A DNA stretch of 64,000 nucleotides from Methanobacterium sp. ERen5. GTDB taxonomy: Archaea; Methanobacteriota; Methanobacteria; Methanobacteriales; Methanobacteriaceae. The translations under genes were made by a program, and so were the position numbers. Below, piece by piece: positions 50,889 to 61,609 of this stretch (position 1 is its first letter; every line of letters starts with the position of its first letter). The notes beneath the pieces are model-generated. The model had not been told where the DNA came from. It worked only from the letters and a program-made list of their open reading frames with translations, and made no database searches. The DNA lies in assembly GCA_024167805.1 (NCBI GenBank), contig CP099988.1, positions 2,603,001-2,667,000 on the forward strand, written 5' to 3'.

Positions 50889-51749
50889 ATGAATTTGATG
50901 ACTAATATCTTGATAAATGTTATCATAGCATTTTTTATAGGTAGTTTGCTTTTCGGACTTCAACGTAAGATAATGGCAAGAATCCAGGGAAGACCCGGAC
51001 CTCCAATAATCCAGCATATATTGCACACTTTCAAATTTTTCATTAAAGAATCTGCATTTCCATACACTGCAGCCATGCCATTTTACATCGCTATAACAGC
51101 CATGTTAAGTATGATTTGGGTTGCAGCAGTCATAGTGGGTCCAGTAACAGGAGGTTCACTCCTCTTAATATTCGGTATTTATGCAGTTCACAAAATTGTT
51201 GAACACAATGCAGGATCTTCATCAGGATCACCCTACGGAAAATTAAGCTGTGTAAGAGCGGTTTATTCTGCTGCCGCAGAAATTCCTTTATTTGCGGTTT
51301 TAGTAATAATCTACTTTAAAACTGGCACAATGAACATCACAGGATTGATAAATTACCAAACTGTGCACGGCCCTCTACTCTATGCAATACCACTTGCAGC
51401 ACTCATGTTCTTCGTACTAATAATGTCTAAAGCACCTTACTCTCCATTTGCAATAACCAAAGGTAAAGACATAGTTTCAGGCTACGAAACAGAACACTTC
51501 GGTCTTTTAAGAGGTTACTTGATGATGTCAGAGTCTATAGCCTGGTACATGTTACTTTGGGTATTCCTCACAGTATTCCTCGGACCTATAAGCATCCCAG
51601 TATACTTGATTGGAATGATTGTAATGTCCTCAATTATAGCATTTATTAACGCAACAACACCTTTACTCAACCCAAATCATTCAATTATGATGCAGGTAAC
51701 CTTTGCATTCATTGGTATAGTGGGTTCATTTGCCCTACTTATGATCTAA
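50889..51749 (+). CDS. ehaJ: EhaJ, NuoH-like membrane subunit
   Basis: This 286-residue protein has eight helices and the NuoH/HycD signature: [20 protein letters not shown] near the N-terminus and [20 protein letters not shown] plus [16 protein letters not shown]. This subunit anchors the hydrogenase module and joins it to the membrane arm. ATG 50889 overlaps the stop of a 19-codon frame (ATGA) and has GGTGAT upstream. Confidence 0.92.
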   Translation: MNLMTNILINVIIAFFIGSLLFGLQRKIMARIQGRPGPPIIQHILHTFKFFIKESAFPYTAAMPFYIAITAMLSMIWVAAVIVGPVTGGSLLLIFGIYAVHKIVEHNAGSSSGSPYGKLSCVRAVYSAAAEIPLFAVLVIIYFKTGTMNITGLINYQTVHGPLLYAIPLAALMFFVLIMSKAPYSPFAITKGKDIVSGYETEHFGLLRGYLMMSESIAWYMLLWVFLTVFLGPISIPVYLIGMIVMSSIIAFINATTPLLNPNHSIMMQVTFAFIGIVGSFALLMI

Positions 51750-51813
51750 AAATTAACATCATTACATAAAAAAGAATCAAGAATTATTATTCATAAAAAA
51801 TAGAGGATTAAAA

Positions 51814-52074
51814 ATGGATGAACAAGAAAAAGATGTGCTGTTCCTAATGGTTTTAGCTGCTTCTGGAGCTGTTATTGCCAGTGGATTGGCAGCATTCCAA
51901 CAATGGATCATTGTTTTGCCCTTGACTGTGGCGGTTTTTATCTTAATGATCCTGGCAGGACTTCAGTACAAAAAAAGGTACATTCATCTCGCAGAAAACC
52001 TTGAAAACATCACCATGATATTGGTATTGATGGGAATCATAGTATCATTCATATACCTTTACAGACCCGTATAA
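51814..52074 (+). CDS. ehaK: EhaK membrane subunit
   Basis: This 86-residue protein has three helices (10-28, 30-48, 60-82) and a short basic loop ([11 protein letters not shown]). It is identified by position. No catalytic residue is visible. Confidence 0.78.
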   Translation: MDEQEKDVLFLMVLAASGAVIASGLAAFQQWIIVLPLTVAVFILMILAGLQYKKRYIHLAENLENITMILVLMGIIVSFIYLYRPV

Positions 52075-52099
52075 AAAAATAAATTAACTGGTGTATTAA

Positions 52100-52423
52100 A
52101 TGAACAACATAAGCTACTTAATATACATACTTTCATTCGTCATAGGATCAGTAATGGGACTAGTGCTGAGCTACAAAAAATATACAGCTCCCTTTGTAAC
52201 CAAAAATATTGACTTGGTAGCACTCATATTGGCAATTGTTGGTTGGATACTTGCAATAAATAGTCAGCTGATTTCAGCCTTTGTTTCACCAGTTATAACC
52301 ATCACTGTAGGAATCTTTCTAATTGCAATGGTTCTGGGAATGAGACCCGGATATGGTAGATATGAAACCGTGATTGGATTTGCTATTTCAGCTCTGATAT
52401 GGGTGGGAACGGTGCTAATATGA
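52100..52423 (+). CDS. ehaL: EhaL membrane subunit
   Basis: This 107-residue protein has four helices (6-24, 35-52, 58-78, 84-104). The LVLSYKKYTAPFVTKNIDLV loop separates the first pair. Its stop overlaps the ehaM start (ATGA). It ends the row of small membrane genes. Confidence 0.78.
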   Translation: MNNISYLIYILSFVIGSVMGLVLSYKKYTAPFVTKNIDLVALILAIVGWILAINSQLISAFVSPVITITVGIFLIAMVLGMRPGYGRYETVIGFAISALIWVGTVLI

Positions 52424-52829
52424 ATTCTTACAAACCTAATACAGAAGCAGAAAATGAAGAACTTTACATAACCATGAAAAAAGGATCTTAGCCAGTTATA
52501 AATGGCATGAAGATGTTATTGTTCCATTTTCAAAGGAACTTGAAATCTCACCTGAAGAACTGGAAGAAATTCTCATGAAAAGATTGGATATGTCCAGTTT
52601 ACAGGCTATTAATCCTCGTTATGAATCTTCAAAATTGAGATGTCTTAAAGAAAGAATTCATGCAGATCTCAGACTCTGCTGGTTATGCGATATCATGAAC
52701 ATCCTCACAAAAGAGGAAGCAAAAACTATTCGAGATAAAATAGCATACAACGTGCTTGAAAATAATAAAAATTACAAAGAAGCTATAGAGGATGGTAGGG
52801 CAGATCTGCTCGAATTTCTCCTCAAATAA
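52420..52829 (+). CDS. ehaM: EhaM hydrophilic subunit, frame broken once
   Basis: This is a small soluble subunit unlike other hydrogenase components. It is helical and contains a paired cysteine ([10 protein letters not shown]). The frame opens at ATG 52420, overlapping ehaL, and stops after ITMKKGS. One A is missing in 52477-52482; with it the frame continues [16 protein letters not shown] into the long frame, giving 136 residues. The break falls in a conserved operon, so an artefact is likely. Confidence 0.85.
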
Positions 52830-52843
52830 TAGAGGTAAACTAA

Positions 52844-53293
52844 ATGTTAGATGGTCTTAAAGACATAATTCGGAAGAGCTCCATACATGTTTGTCTCGTA
52901 AATACCGGGGGCTGCAACGGCTGTGATATAGAAGTTGTTGCACTATTATCCCCAAGGTACGATCTTGAACAGTATGGTATATATGTTCACAACAATCCAA
53001 GGGAAGCAGATGTGCTTCTAATTACAGGAGCCTTGGCAGAACAGTGGAAGGACAAGCTTCAAAAAATATATGCCAAGACACCGGAACCTAAAGTGGTGGT
53101 TGCAATAGGTAACTGTCCACTTACAGGAGATGTATTCAATCAAGAAGGATCAAGCGTAAATGCACCGGTATCTGACTATATACCTGTGGATGCAGAAGTC
53201 TCAGGATGTCCTCCACGCCCAACAGAGATATTAGCTGCAATTTTAGCTGTTGGGCCAGATGCAATAGCAGCTAGAGGGAGGCAAAAATTATGA
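52844..53293 (+). CDS. ehaN: EhaN, [NiFe]-hydrogenase small subunit
   Basis: This 149-residue NuoB-type small subunit carries the proximal [4Fe-4S] ligands C-x2-C in [13 protein letters not shown] in [10 protein letters not shown] and C in [10 protein letters not shown]. It is cytoplasmic and passes electrons from the NiFe site to the polyferredoxins. The ATG overlaps nothing upstream but is preceded by AGAGGT; its stop overlaps ehaO (ATGA). Confidence 0.95.
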   Translation: MLDGLKDIIRKSSIHVCLVNTGGCNGCDIEVVALLSPRYDLEQYGIYVHNNPREADVLLITGALAEQWKDKLQKIYAKTPEPKVVVAIGNCPLTGDVFNQEGSSVNAPVSDYIPVDAEVSGCPPRPTEILAAILAVGPDAIAARGRQKL

Positions 53294-54435
53294 TACTTCC
53301 AATAGGACCAGTACACCCCGGTCTAAAGGAACCATTACGTTTAAAACTTAAAACCCGCGGAGAAAAAGTTTTAAGTGCAGAAATAGATTATGGTTACATT
53401 CATAGGGGTATTGAAAGGATTATGCAGGGTAAAACATGGCAAAAAGGTATTTTCCTATCTGAAAGGGTATGTGGAATTTGCTCCTACATACACACCCAAA
53501 CATTTGCAGAAACCTTTGAAAAAATTGCAGGAGAACAAGCTCCATTGAGAGCACAGTATCTCAGGGTGTTGACCAATGAATTAGACAGGATTCAAAGTCA
53601 TTTACTTGCAAATTCCACTTTCTTCAAAGCACTAGAACACGAAACATTGTTCATGTACATGTTAACACTTCGAGAGCCAGTGATGGATGCAATTGAACTG
53701 TTAACAGGAAATAGGGTAAACATGGGATGGAACGTGGTTGGTGGTGTTAAAATGGACATCAAACAAACACACATGGACCAGATCATGCAGATAATGAACA
53801 AACTCGAAACTGATTATGGAAGGTACGTTCAGATCTACGAAGACGGACCCTTAGTTTCAGGACTCAGATCCAAAGATGTGGGAGTCATGACTAGAGAAGA
53901 ATCCATAATGGCAAGGGCAGTTGGCCCAATAGGACGTGCTTCAGGTCTTGAACATGATGTGAGAGAACAGCATCATACATACAAAGATAACTTCGACTGG
54001 AACGTTGTGTGGAGAAAAGAAGGAGATAACTTCGCACGAACAATGAATAGATTTGATGAAGTTTGGGAATCTATAAGTCTTATTAAACAAGTTATAAACA
54101 ACATTCCCGAGGGTGATGTTCGTAAAAAGATTGATATACCTGCAGGAGTAGCAGAATGGAGGAATGAAGCTCCACGTGGTGAGGTTACATATTCTATTGA
54201 AACCAACGGAAACCTCATAAAAAATATTTCCATCCGAACACCAAGTATAATGAACATCGATGCTTGTGCTAAGTACATGTTAAACGATGTTGCAACAGTT
54301 GCAGATGCGGTTGCTACCTACGCGTCAAGTGATCCATGCATAGCATGTGCAGAAAGGGTTACTATATTAGATGAAACAGGAAGTGTTCGTGATTTTCATG
54401 GTGTTCATAACATAAATTCCAATTTGAAAGGATGA
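53290..54435 (+). CDS. ehaO: EhaO, [NiFe]-hydrogenase large subunit
   Basis: This 381-residue NuoD-type catalytic subunit has both NiFe ligand pairs: [14 protein letters not shown] near residue 62 and [10 protein letters not shown] near the C-terminus. [16 protein letters not shown] and [14 protein letters not shown] are typical of group 4 enzymes. The protein continues about 20 residues after the C-terminal Cys pair. Many group 4 enzymes lack a cleaved extension, and here no clear cleavage site is seen. Confidence 0.95.
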   Translation: MILPIGPVHPGLKEPLRLKLKTRGEKVLSAEIDYGYIHRGIERIMQGKTWQKGIFLSERVCGICSYIHTQTFAETFEKIAGEQAPLRAQYLRVLTNELDRIQSHLLANSTFFKALEHETLFMYMLTLREPVMDAIELLTGNRVNMGWNVVGGVKMDIKQTHMDQIMQIMNKLETDYGRYVQIYEDGPLVSGLRSKDVGVMTREESIMARAVGPIGRASGLEHDVREQHHTYKDNFDWNVVWRKEGDNFARTMNRFDEVWESISLIKQVINNIPEGDVRKKIDIPAGVAEWRNEAPRGEVTYSIETNGNLIKNISIRTPSIMNIDACAKYMLNDVATVADAVATYASSDPCIACAERVTILDETGSVRDFHGVHNINSNLKG

Positions 54436-54441
54436 TGTAAA

Positions 54442-55470
54442 ATGTCTTCGGTAATATGGTATCTATATGAATTTGCAAGGAAGTCTTGGGCTGAAAATTT
54501 TGCAGCTGCCAAGAGTGACAAAGAAATAATGGATGCACCAGACAGGTTTAGAAACTTTCCAGAGGTACATAAAGAGTACTGCATAGCTTGCGGTGCGTGT
54601 ACTGCGGCCTGTCCAGCACCCATGGCAATTAAATTGGTTAGGGATGAAGATAGTGAGCATGAAGATGGTTTTACATATCCTGTGATAAACAACAGGGGAT
54701 GTATTAGATGTGGATTTTGTGCTGAGGTGTGTCCAACTGATCCCAAGACCCTTACATGTGGTGAAAATCATTTAATAAGGGAAGATTTCACGATTCTACC
54801 AGTGGATAAAAAGTTTGTAATAGACGATTACCTGTGCATAAGATGCAAAAAATGTATGAAAACATGCAAGGTCGGAGATGCCATTGTTGAAGAAGATAAC
54901 AAGATAGTTATCGACCAATCTAAATGTATATCCTGCGGTGAATGTCTTAAAACCTGTCCTGTTAAGGGTGCAATTAAAGGAATTCATATTTCGAATGTTG
55001 AAGAGCAAAAAGAAATTATAAACCTTGTTGTGGATAGTTTAGAATCTAAAATTGAAGCAGAACAAGACAAAATCAAAGATATTAAGGGTTCTGATGTTTA
55101 CAGCTTTGATATTTCAGCAGTTGAACTCATTGAAGAAGCCAGAAAAATATTGGATGATGATGAGCTCATTGATGACATAATAGAAAATATAACTGACAGG
55201 CTTAAACTGAGGCTCATCACATGGGACAAAAATAAGTGTACCAACTGCAGACTCTGTGTTAAAGAATGTCCTTCAGGGGCAATTAAGTACACCAGTGAAG
55301 AGGGTGTTATTAGAAATCCTGATAAGTGTTTGAGATGCAGTATCTGTTATCAAACTTGTCCATTTGGTGCGATAGGATACTATATCTCCAGGTTCCTTTA
55401 CAAGCGAGATGAAGCAGATAAGCTTATTCATGTGACAGTTAAAACATCAGATTTACCTGTGAGGAGTTGA
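54442..55470 (+). CDS. ehaP: EhaP, 6[4Fe-4S] polyferredoxin
   Basis: The 342 residues contain six C-x2-C-x2-C-x3-C sets: [60 protein letters not shown] and [12 protein letters not shown]. An acidic helical insert of about 65 residues splits set four from set five. The count is what distinguishes Eha (6 and 10 clusters) from Ehb (14). It carries electrons between the hydrogenase and soluble ferredoxin. Confidence 0.95.
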   Translation: MSSVIWYLYEFARKSWAENFAAAKSDKEIMDAPDRFRNFPEVHKEYCIACGACTAACPAPMAIKLVRDEDSEHEDGFTYPVINNRGCIRCGFCAEVCPTDPKTLTCGENHLIREDFTILPVDKKFVIDDYLCIRCKKCMKTCKVGDAIVEEDNKIVIDQSKCISCGECLKTCPVKGAIKGIHISNVEEQKEIINLVVDSLESKIEAEQDKIKDIKGSDVYSFDISAVELIEEARKILDDDELIDDIIENITDRLKLRLITWDKNKCTNCRLCVKECPSGAIKYTSEEGVIRNPDKCLRCSICYQTCPFGAIGYYISRFLYKRDEADKLIHVTVKTSDLPVRS

Positions 55471-55471
55471 G

Positions 55472-56854
55472 ATTATTACAACTACTACTAATAACTCTAA
55501 GAAATATTGTAAACCAATAAGAGATGTTGAAATTGATTACAATATTGACAGCGATAAATGTGAGGCTTGTGAAGATAAACCATGTTTAATGTCATGTCCT
55601 GTCGATGCCATTTGGAAAACTGAAGATGGTAAGATAGAGATAGATGACAAATGTGTTGGATGTGTACTATGCAGAGAAGCATGTCCCTACAATGCAATAA
55701 ACATGAAAACAACTCTTTCAGAACCTATAAGAGAAAATGTTCCAAATATAAATACAAAACTTTGTAGACAGTGCGGTGCATGTGTAAAGGCCTGTAAAAC
55801 CGGTTCTATACAGCTTATAAGTTCGGGTAATGAGGAAGCTCACAGTGAAATTAATGAAGATACATGTGTACGCTGCGGATACTGTGCAAGGGTATGTCCT
55901 ACAGAAGCCATCAAATACGGTGAAATCCTTCCAAGATCCGTTGTAGGTGGAAAGGCAATAGTTGTGAATCAAAAGGATTGTATAGGTTGCATGACATGCA
56001 CAAAGGTTTGTCCATCTAGAGGAGCAATTAACGTTGGAAAAGTTAGTAAATTACCATTTATCAATCCTTCATACTGTGCCAGATGTGAAGAGTGTATGAA
56101 TGTTTGTCCATCTGCAGCAATCAAATATTCCTCAAGGAAAAGAGCGTACAAAAATTTCAGCAAGATCAAAACCATGGAAATAGTGTCAGAACTTCTTGAA
56201 AATGAAGCAGGCAAATTATCCAAGGATGCCATCAGAATTTCAAGCATATTAAATGGAATTGCAAGAAAAATATCTTCAAACCATAGTGAAAAATCTTTTA
56301 GGGAAGATGTTACCCCCATCATAACCGAAGAGATCAAAGCAATGACCCACAACGAACTTGAAATTGAAGATATAAATGAAATTATTGGAGTTACCAATCC
56401 TAAAAGAAGCATTAAAGTCCTTGAAGATAATTGTATAGGCTGCGGTGCCTGTATGTCAGAATGCCCAGTGAAATGCATCGAACTTGAAATGCCATCACCG
56501 GTACACATTGATGACAGATGTGTGCACTGCGGTAAATGTATTGAAACATGTCAGTTCGATGCCATAGAACTTGCAGAAGAATATTTCAAGGTTGAAAATG
56601 GTAAAATCTTCTTTAAAAGAGATGCACTAACTGGACAAAGGGAAGGAAAAATTGTCACAGATGTAGCGGCATGCATGGCATGCGGTATCTGTGTGAGGAA
56701 ATGTCCAACCAATGCCCTTAGACTGGAAAAGGATGAAGTACTAGTTGACACTGAAAAATGCATATTATGCGGTGAATGTGACATTATCTGTACAGTTAAT
56801 GCTATAAAACTAAAAACCGAATCCAACACTGCTTCTAATGAAGATAATAACTAA
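55472..56854 (+). CDS. ehaQ: EhaQ, 10[4Fe-4S] polyferredoxin, start unclear
   Basis: Ten cysteine sets are present, counting the first one ([14 protein letters not shown]). That one lies before the only ATG of the frame (55589), so the gene must begin upstream, yet no ATG, GTG or TTG is in frame. GAGGAG (55461-55466) stands 5 bp before ATT 55472. Either the start is an unusual ATT, or one base is missing after TTG 55467, which would give 462 residues. An insert of about 90 helical residues lies between sets six and seven. It overlaps or abuts ehaP. Confidence 0.9.
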   Translation: MITTTTNNSKKYCKPIRDVEIDYNIDSDKCEACEDKPCLMSCPVDAIWKTEDGKIEIDDKCVGCVLCREACPYNAINMKTTLSEPIRENVPNINTKLCRQCGACVKACKTGSIQLISSGNEEAHSEINEDTCVRCGYCARVCPTEAIKYGEILPRSVVGGKAIVVNQKDCIGCMTCTKVCPSRGAINVGKVSKLPFINPSYCARCEECMNVCPSAAIKYSSRKRAYKNFSKIKTMEIVSELLENEAGKLSKDAIRISSILNGIARKISSNHSEKSFREDVTPIITEEIKAMTHNELEIEDINEIIGVTNPKRSIKVLEDNCIGCGACMSECPVKCIELEMPSPVHIDDRCVHCGKCIETCQFDAIELAEEYFKVENGKIFFKRDALTGQREGKIVTDVAACMACGICVRKCPTNALRLEKDEVLVDTEKCILCGECDIICTVNAIKLKTESNTASNEDNN

Positions 56855-56887
56855 TAATTTTATTTTTTTAAAATGGAGGAAAGAAAC

Positions 56888-57911
56888 ATGGGGAGAAAAT
56901 TTTTTGTCTCCGATTGTGAAGGCCCCATATCAATTAATGATAATGCATTTGAACTTGCAGGTCATTTTATAGATGATGGTGAAAAATTTTTTGAAATAAT
57001 CAGTAAGTACGACGATGTACTTGCCGATGTTTTAAATAGGCCGGGTTACAATGCAGGAGGAACATTAAAACTTATAGTTCCTTTCTTAAAAGCCTTTGAA
57101 GCTGACAATGAAAATATTATCAATTTTTCAACTGAAAATGTGCACTTGATAAATGGTGCAGTTGAAACTCTAAACTACATCAAAAATACTATGCCATCGT
57201 TTATAGTGAGTACGAGTTACAACCATTATATTCATGCCCTCTGTAATGTAACGGGATTTCCATTTGAAAACACCTATTCAACAGAACTCGATATTGATAG
57301 TGTTGAAATATCTGACACTGAGAAGGAAACTTTGAAACAGTTCAGATCAAACATAATCAATAATCCAGATTTTGATGTGTTGGAGGACATTTTCTGGAAG
57401 GAAATTCCAAAACTCAAATCTGGATGCTTGATTGATATGGTTCATCCCGTGGGGGGAAGGTAAAAAAGATGCGGTTCTAGATATTATTTCTAAAAATGGT
57501 TTCAATCCTTCAGATCTTTTTTACATAGGGGACAGTATCACAGATGTCCAGCCATTGAGATTTGCAAAAGAAAACAGTGGAATTTCAGTGTCTTTCAATG
57601 GCAATGAATACGCAATAAATGAAAGTGAAATTGCTGTGTTATCTGAAAACACAACCATCACATCTATACTGGCCGATATCTTTAACACCTATGGAACATC
57701 AAGTGTCTTGGAATTTGTAGAGCTGTACTCAGAAAATCCAACTAAAGCTCTTGAAGCAGATTATGTGAAAGGAGATCTTAAAAATACTCTCACCAAATCG
57801 AAACTTCCAACAGTTGAAATTGTAAATACTGATAACCAGGAAAAACTCATAAAATCCAGTGCCATCATGCGAAGAAATTTAAGGGGAGAATCCATAGGTG
57901 GACTAGGATAA
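56888..57911 (+). CDS. ehaR: EhaR, HAD-like soluble protein, frame broken once
   Basis: This HAD-superfamily-like protein opens with SDCEGPISINDNAFELAG (nucleophile Asp replaced in position by DCEG), continues with FIVSTSYNHYIHAL and closes with the acidic LFYIGDSITDVQPLRF loop. The frame breaks at the G6 run 57451-57456; one G fewer gives MVHPVGEGKKDAVL and 340 residues. The start is ATG 56888 behind GGAGG. It is annotated as a hydrophilic Eha subunit in methanogens, with unknown activity. Confidence 0.85.
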
Positions 57912-57961
57912 GTAAATAAAAAATTACTTTGAAATTTAGAAAAAAAGTTAATGGAGATAAT

Positions 57962-58864
57962 ATGAAAACCCATGAAAACCTAGAATCTAAGGTTGTTAAC
58001 ACTTATTGTGAAGCATTTAAAGGCATATGCTCTAGAGTTATTGTAACAGCTGACGATGAAGAAACCCTTAAAAGAGCTGCATACGATGCTACATCCACAC
58101 CTGGAACAGTGATTGGAAGGGTTGAGGGAGGTATAGAATCTTGGTTAAATGAAGATCAAACACCGGATAATCGTATGGGTGCCATCCTTCAGTTCTGGTA
58201 CAACACTTCAGATATTGAAAAGTTTGGAGTCGAATTATCCTATAGAATAAGACAAGACATACTTGTCAAACCCTTCACAAGCCTATTTGATGCATCTCAA
58301 GATGCAGATGGATGGATTGGTACCATGAAAAATGTGGGACATTGTGGTGATGGCTATGAATGGGAAGAAACAATTTACAACAGGGAAATGATCGTGGTTC
58401 CAATAGCAATCCCGGATTTTAAAATTGAAAAGGAAATTGGATACATGAATGGGATCATGGGTGCTAACTTTTGGTACATGTGCACAGATAAAAAAACAGT
58501 GCTTGAAGCTGGAAGAACTGCATTGAAGGCTATTGAATCTGTTGAAGGTGTTATTGCCCCTTTTGATATATGTTCCGCTGCAAGTAAGCCAGAAACTAAC
58601 TATCCTTGGATTGGACCAACCACCAATCATCCCTACTGTCCATCGCTCAAGAACCAACTGAAGGAATCAACCATGGTGCCTGAGGAAGTTAAATACATAC
58701 CTGAAATAGTTATAAACGGACTGAACCAGACCTGTTTAAAAGAGGCCATGAAGGTTGGAATTGAATCTTTAATAGATTATGATGGTGTTTTTAAGGTTTC
58801 AGCCGGAAATTATGATGGTAAACTTGGGGAATACAAGATCGATCTTAAAGAGTTGTTTAAATGA
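57962..58864 (+). CDS. Ftr-like formyltransferase paralog next to eha
   Basis: This 300-residue homolog of formylmethanofuran:tetrahydromethanopterin formyltransferase (Ftr) has [40 protein letters not shown] and [20 protein letters not shown]. It resembles the second, divergent Ftr found with eha in Methanothermobacter. Whether it keeps activity or works as an Eha-associated subunit is open; the link to Eha fits the known role of supplying ferredoxin for CO2 reduction to formylmethanofuran. The start is ATG 57962 with GGAGAT. Confidence 0.85.
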   Translation: MKTHENLESKVVNTYCEAFKGICSRVIVTADDEETLKRAAYDATSTPGTVIGRVEGGIESWLNEDQTPDNRMGAILQFWYNTSDIEKFGVELSYRIRQDILVKPFTSLFDASQDADGWIGTMKNVGHCGDGYEWEETIYNREMIVVPIAIPDFKIEKEIGYMNGIMGANFWYMCTDKKTVLEAGRTALKAIESVEGVIAPFDICSAASKPETNYPWIGPTTNHPYCPSLKNQLKESTMVPEEVKYIPEIVINGLNQTCLKEAMKVGIESLIDYDGVFKVSAGNYDGKLGEYKIDLKELFK

Positions 58865-59802
58865 ATCTGGACGTAGTTGGATTTGGAGCATTAAATCTCG
58901 ATAAATTGTACCATGTAAACAGTATAGCTCATGAAGATGAAGAATCCTACATACAAGATTACACAGAATCTTGCGGAGGTTCCGCAGCCAATACAGTCAT
59001 TGGAATTTCTAGTTTGGGTAATAGTACAGGATTTGTTGGTAAAGTCGGAGCAGATCCCGAGGGAAGTTTACTTTTAAATAACCTTCAAAATGAGAATGTG
59101 AACACCAAACAGGTAAAAATTGCTGATAATGATCGAAGCGGAACTGTAAATGGATACATTGATGGGGAAGGACAAAGGGCCTTGTACGTTGATCCAGGTG
59201 TCAATGACAGTATAAAACTAGATGATGTGGACATGGAAGTTTTAAACAGTTCTAAAATTCTCCACCTAAGTTCTTTTGTGGGTGAAAAATATTTAGATTC
59301 CATTGAAACCCAGAAAACCGTGTTAAAACATGTTTCTAATGATGTTACAGTTAGTTTAGATCCTGGAAGACTCTATGTGGAGAGGGGTTTTGAATTTATG
59401 GAACAATTTTTAAGTAGGACTGATATCTTACTTTTAAATTTAGAGGAACTAAAATTCTTAAAAACTAATTTAGATACTGGTGATGATGTTGTTAAAGGCT
59501 GTGATGAATTACATGAGGAATATTCCATAGATATCATGGTGGTGAAACTCGGTTCAGAAGGTGCTTATGTGTCTTCGAATTCTAAGTCAGAGTTTATTAA
59601 TGCTTTTGAAGTTAAATGTGTGGATACAACAGGTGCGGGTGATGCATTTAATGCGGGATTTTTACATAGCCAACTCAAGGGTGAAGATGTACTTAAATCT
59701 GGATTGGTTGGAAACTTCGTTGCTTCTAACTGTGTAACAGAGTACGGAGCTACTCGTGGTCTTCCAGACATTTCAAAAGTTGAAGATATTCTCAAAAAAT
59801 AA
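58861..59802 (+). CDS. PfkB family carbohydrate/nucleoside kinase
   Basis: This 313-residue ribokinase-like kinase has [14 protein letters not shown] at the start, [18 protein letters not shown] for substrate binding, and [18 protein letters not shown] with the catalytic Asp. The start overlaps the Ftr-like stop (ATGA), so it belongs to the eha transcript. The substrate is unknown. The gene order is like that reported near eha in other Methanobacteriales. Confidence 0.88.
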   Translation: MNLDVVGFGALNLDKLYHVNSIAHEDEESYIQDYTESCGGSAANTVIGISSLGNSTGFVGKVGADPEGSLLLNNLQNENVNTKQVKIADNDRSGTVNGYIDGEGQRALYVDPGVNDSIKLDDVDMEVLNSSKILHLSSFVGEKYLDSIETQKTVLKHVSNDVTVSLDPGRLYVERGFEFMEQFLSRTDILLLNLEELKFLKTNLDTGDDVVKGCDELHEEYSIDIMVVKLGSEGAYVSSNSKSEFINAFEVKCVDTTGAGDAFNAGFLHSQLKGEDVLKSGLVGNFVASNCVTEYGATRGLPDISKVEDILKK

Positions 59803-59957
59803 TAATATCCTTTTCTAGGACTAAAATTTTAATTTGAATGTTAAATTTGGAGATTTAAATATTGATTACCAGTTACTAATTTAATTATGATGGGTGAATC
59901 TAATATAATACTGATTTATATATTATTATAATCTTTAATTAAAATAAGGGTGTGATT

Positions 59958-60716
59958 ATGGATATAACATTTAAGAAAGGGAAAGATGCTTTGGTTGGAG
60001 ATGTTGTTGCCAAGTCTAACGATCTTGAGCATGGAGTGGAAGATTTCAAGGCAGAAATTGAGAACTGTTCACTCGAACAGAAGTTTATAACAATTTCGCC
60101 AGAATGTGTGAGATGCAATCTATGCGCTCAAGAATGTCCAGTAAATGCAATTGACGAAGCTAAACTAACAAAGCCTGCTAAAATCCTTGATAATTGTGTT
60201 AAATGTGAAATTTGTTCACAAACTTGTCCTGTTAACGCTATTAAGGTCATTGAAAGCAAATCAGATCTTGAAGAGGATGTAACCTACAAGTTAAAAACTA
60301 AAAAAGTCCCACACAGAACCCTTAGAATGGAAAAAATTGATGTAGATCCAGTTAAATGCACTGCATGCGGCAACTGTGTTAAATTCTGTCCAACTGGAGC
60401 AATTAAATTGTTTGATGAAGGACCTGCAGTCGTTGATAAAGATTCATGTATCGGGTGTGGTGCATGTGCAAATGTATGTGGTGAAAATGCTGTATCGCTG
60501 GAGAGAAGATTGGGAAGTGTCTTCAAAACTAAGAAACTCGCTATAGATGAAGATGTATGTGTAGCGTGTGGTATATGTGAAGAAAACTGTCCAGTGGAAG
60601 CAATTAAACTAGAAAATGGGAAAATTGTTTACTCTAAAAATAAATGTATTACTTGCGAAGTTTGTTCTAAAAAATGTCCTGTTGCGGCATTAAATGTGGA
60701 AGAGGTTACTAAATGA
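59958..60716 (+). CDS. 6[4Fe-4S] polyferredoxin
   Basis: The 252 residues have six sets: CVRCNLCAQECP, CVKCEICSQTCP, CTACGNCVKFCP, CIGCGACANVCG, CVACGICEENCP and CITCEVCSKKCP. In the fourth set the usual Pro after the last Cys is Gly. A 50-residue N-terminal region is free of cysteine. It is preceded by 155 bp with TATA-like sequence (TTTATATATT near 59920), so it may have its own promoter. ATG 59958 follows AAGGGTG. Confidence 0.9.
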   Translation: MDITFKKGKDALVGDVVAKSNDLEHGVEDFKAEIENCSLEQKFITISPECVRCNLCAQECPVNAIDEAKLTKPAKILDNCVKCEICSQTCPVNAIKVIESKSDLEEDVTYKLKTKKVPHRTLRMEKIDVDPVKCTACGNCVKFCPTGAIKLFDEGPAVVDKDSCIGCGACANVCGENAVSLERRLGSVFKTKKLAIDEDVCVACGICEENCPVEAIKLENGKIVYSKNKCITCEVCSKKCPVAALNVEEVTK

Positions 60717-61347
60717 AAGTTAAAGAAATTATGGACAAGAATTTTATAGGTGTGGACCTTAACATGACTATTGTGGATGCATCAATAAAGATGGAATCTC
60801 ATAAAAAATTCACAACACCAGTTTTAGATAGTAAAAATACCTTAATTGGATGGATAACATCCTTAGATGTGACAAGGGGATTAAGAGAAAATCATAAGTA
60901 TGTGAAAGATATCATGCACTCCACTGAGGAGATTGTAGATCTTCATCAAGATGAACCTGCAAGGTTAGCTGTATTGGCAGCTGCTCAACACAAACTTGTG
61001 AGTATACCAATACTCGATGATGATGGTAAGGTGGTGGGTGTAGTTAGAACATTTGATATCGTAAAAACACTCTCCAAATTGTACGAAATAAAAGTTACGA
61101 ACATTTTTAAGGCCATGTCAACCGAGCTTAAGGGTGTTTCCTGGGACGAACTTATGGAAGCTTCTGCAATAGTTACCAAGAGGGAAACAGGAAAAAGAGT
61201 TACTGCAGAGGAATATGAACAACGTATCAAAAATTCAACCTTTGGAGAAGCTATATGGGCCACAGGGGATTGGAAAAATTCTTCGTGGGTTTAATAGCAA
61301 TAGGAGAATTAGTTATAGCAAGAAAGGTCGCTAAAGCCCGTAAATAA
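60713..61347 (+). CDS. CBS-domain protein, frame broken near its C-terminus
   Basis: This protein has paired CBS motifs (MKVKEIMDKNFIGVDLNMTI, then VKDIMHSTEEIVDLH, LVSIPILDDDGKVVGVV) and a helical C-terminus. The printed frame stops at 61294 after DWKNSSWV. One A missing in 61274-61278 gives KKFFVGLIAIGELVIARKVA and an end at 61347 with 211 residues. CBS pairs usually bind adenine nucleotides and would sense energy state. The start overlaps the polyferredoxin stop (ATGA), so the two are coupled. Confidence 0.85.
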
Positions 61348-61440
61348 CTAATATATATTTTTTATTTTTAACTAAATTAACTTTCTCAAAACTGGTTTTT
61401 TTCATCAATTATTTTCAACAAAACATTTTTATAAGAGTTC

Positions 61441-61458
61441 ATATAACAATCGTTATAT
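61441..61458 (+). promoter_or_regulatory. palindromic element ATATAAC-AATC-GTTATAT
   Basis: An exact 7-bp inverted repeat with a 4-bp spacer, starting 13 bp after the beginning of a TATA-like TTTATAAG. It would overlap the start of transcription of the cystathionine gamma-synthase-type gene, 150 bp before its ATG. The same element occurs at 37677-37715 (twice) and 62814-62830. Confidence 0.6.
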
Positions 61459-61609
61459 GTTACATTTCTATCCCCATTTTTTAACGGACCAGACAATCAT
61501 GTGAATCTAATCAAATTATTAATCAATTCAGACTAAAAATTGTAGATTGTTTAAAGATTGTATCAACTTAAAAATGGAATAACTAATATATTCAGGGGGA
61601 ATTAACCAA

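Noticed and set aside
52575..52829. Separate 84-codon gene starting MKRLDMSSL
   Set aside because: It is the C-terminal part of ehaM, recovered when one A is added at 52477-52482.
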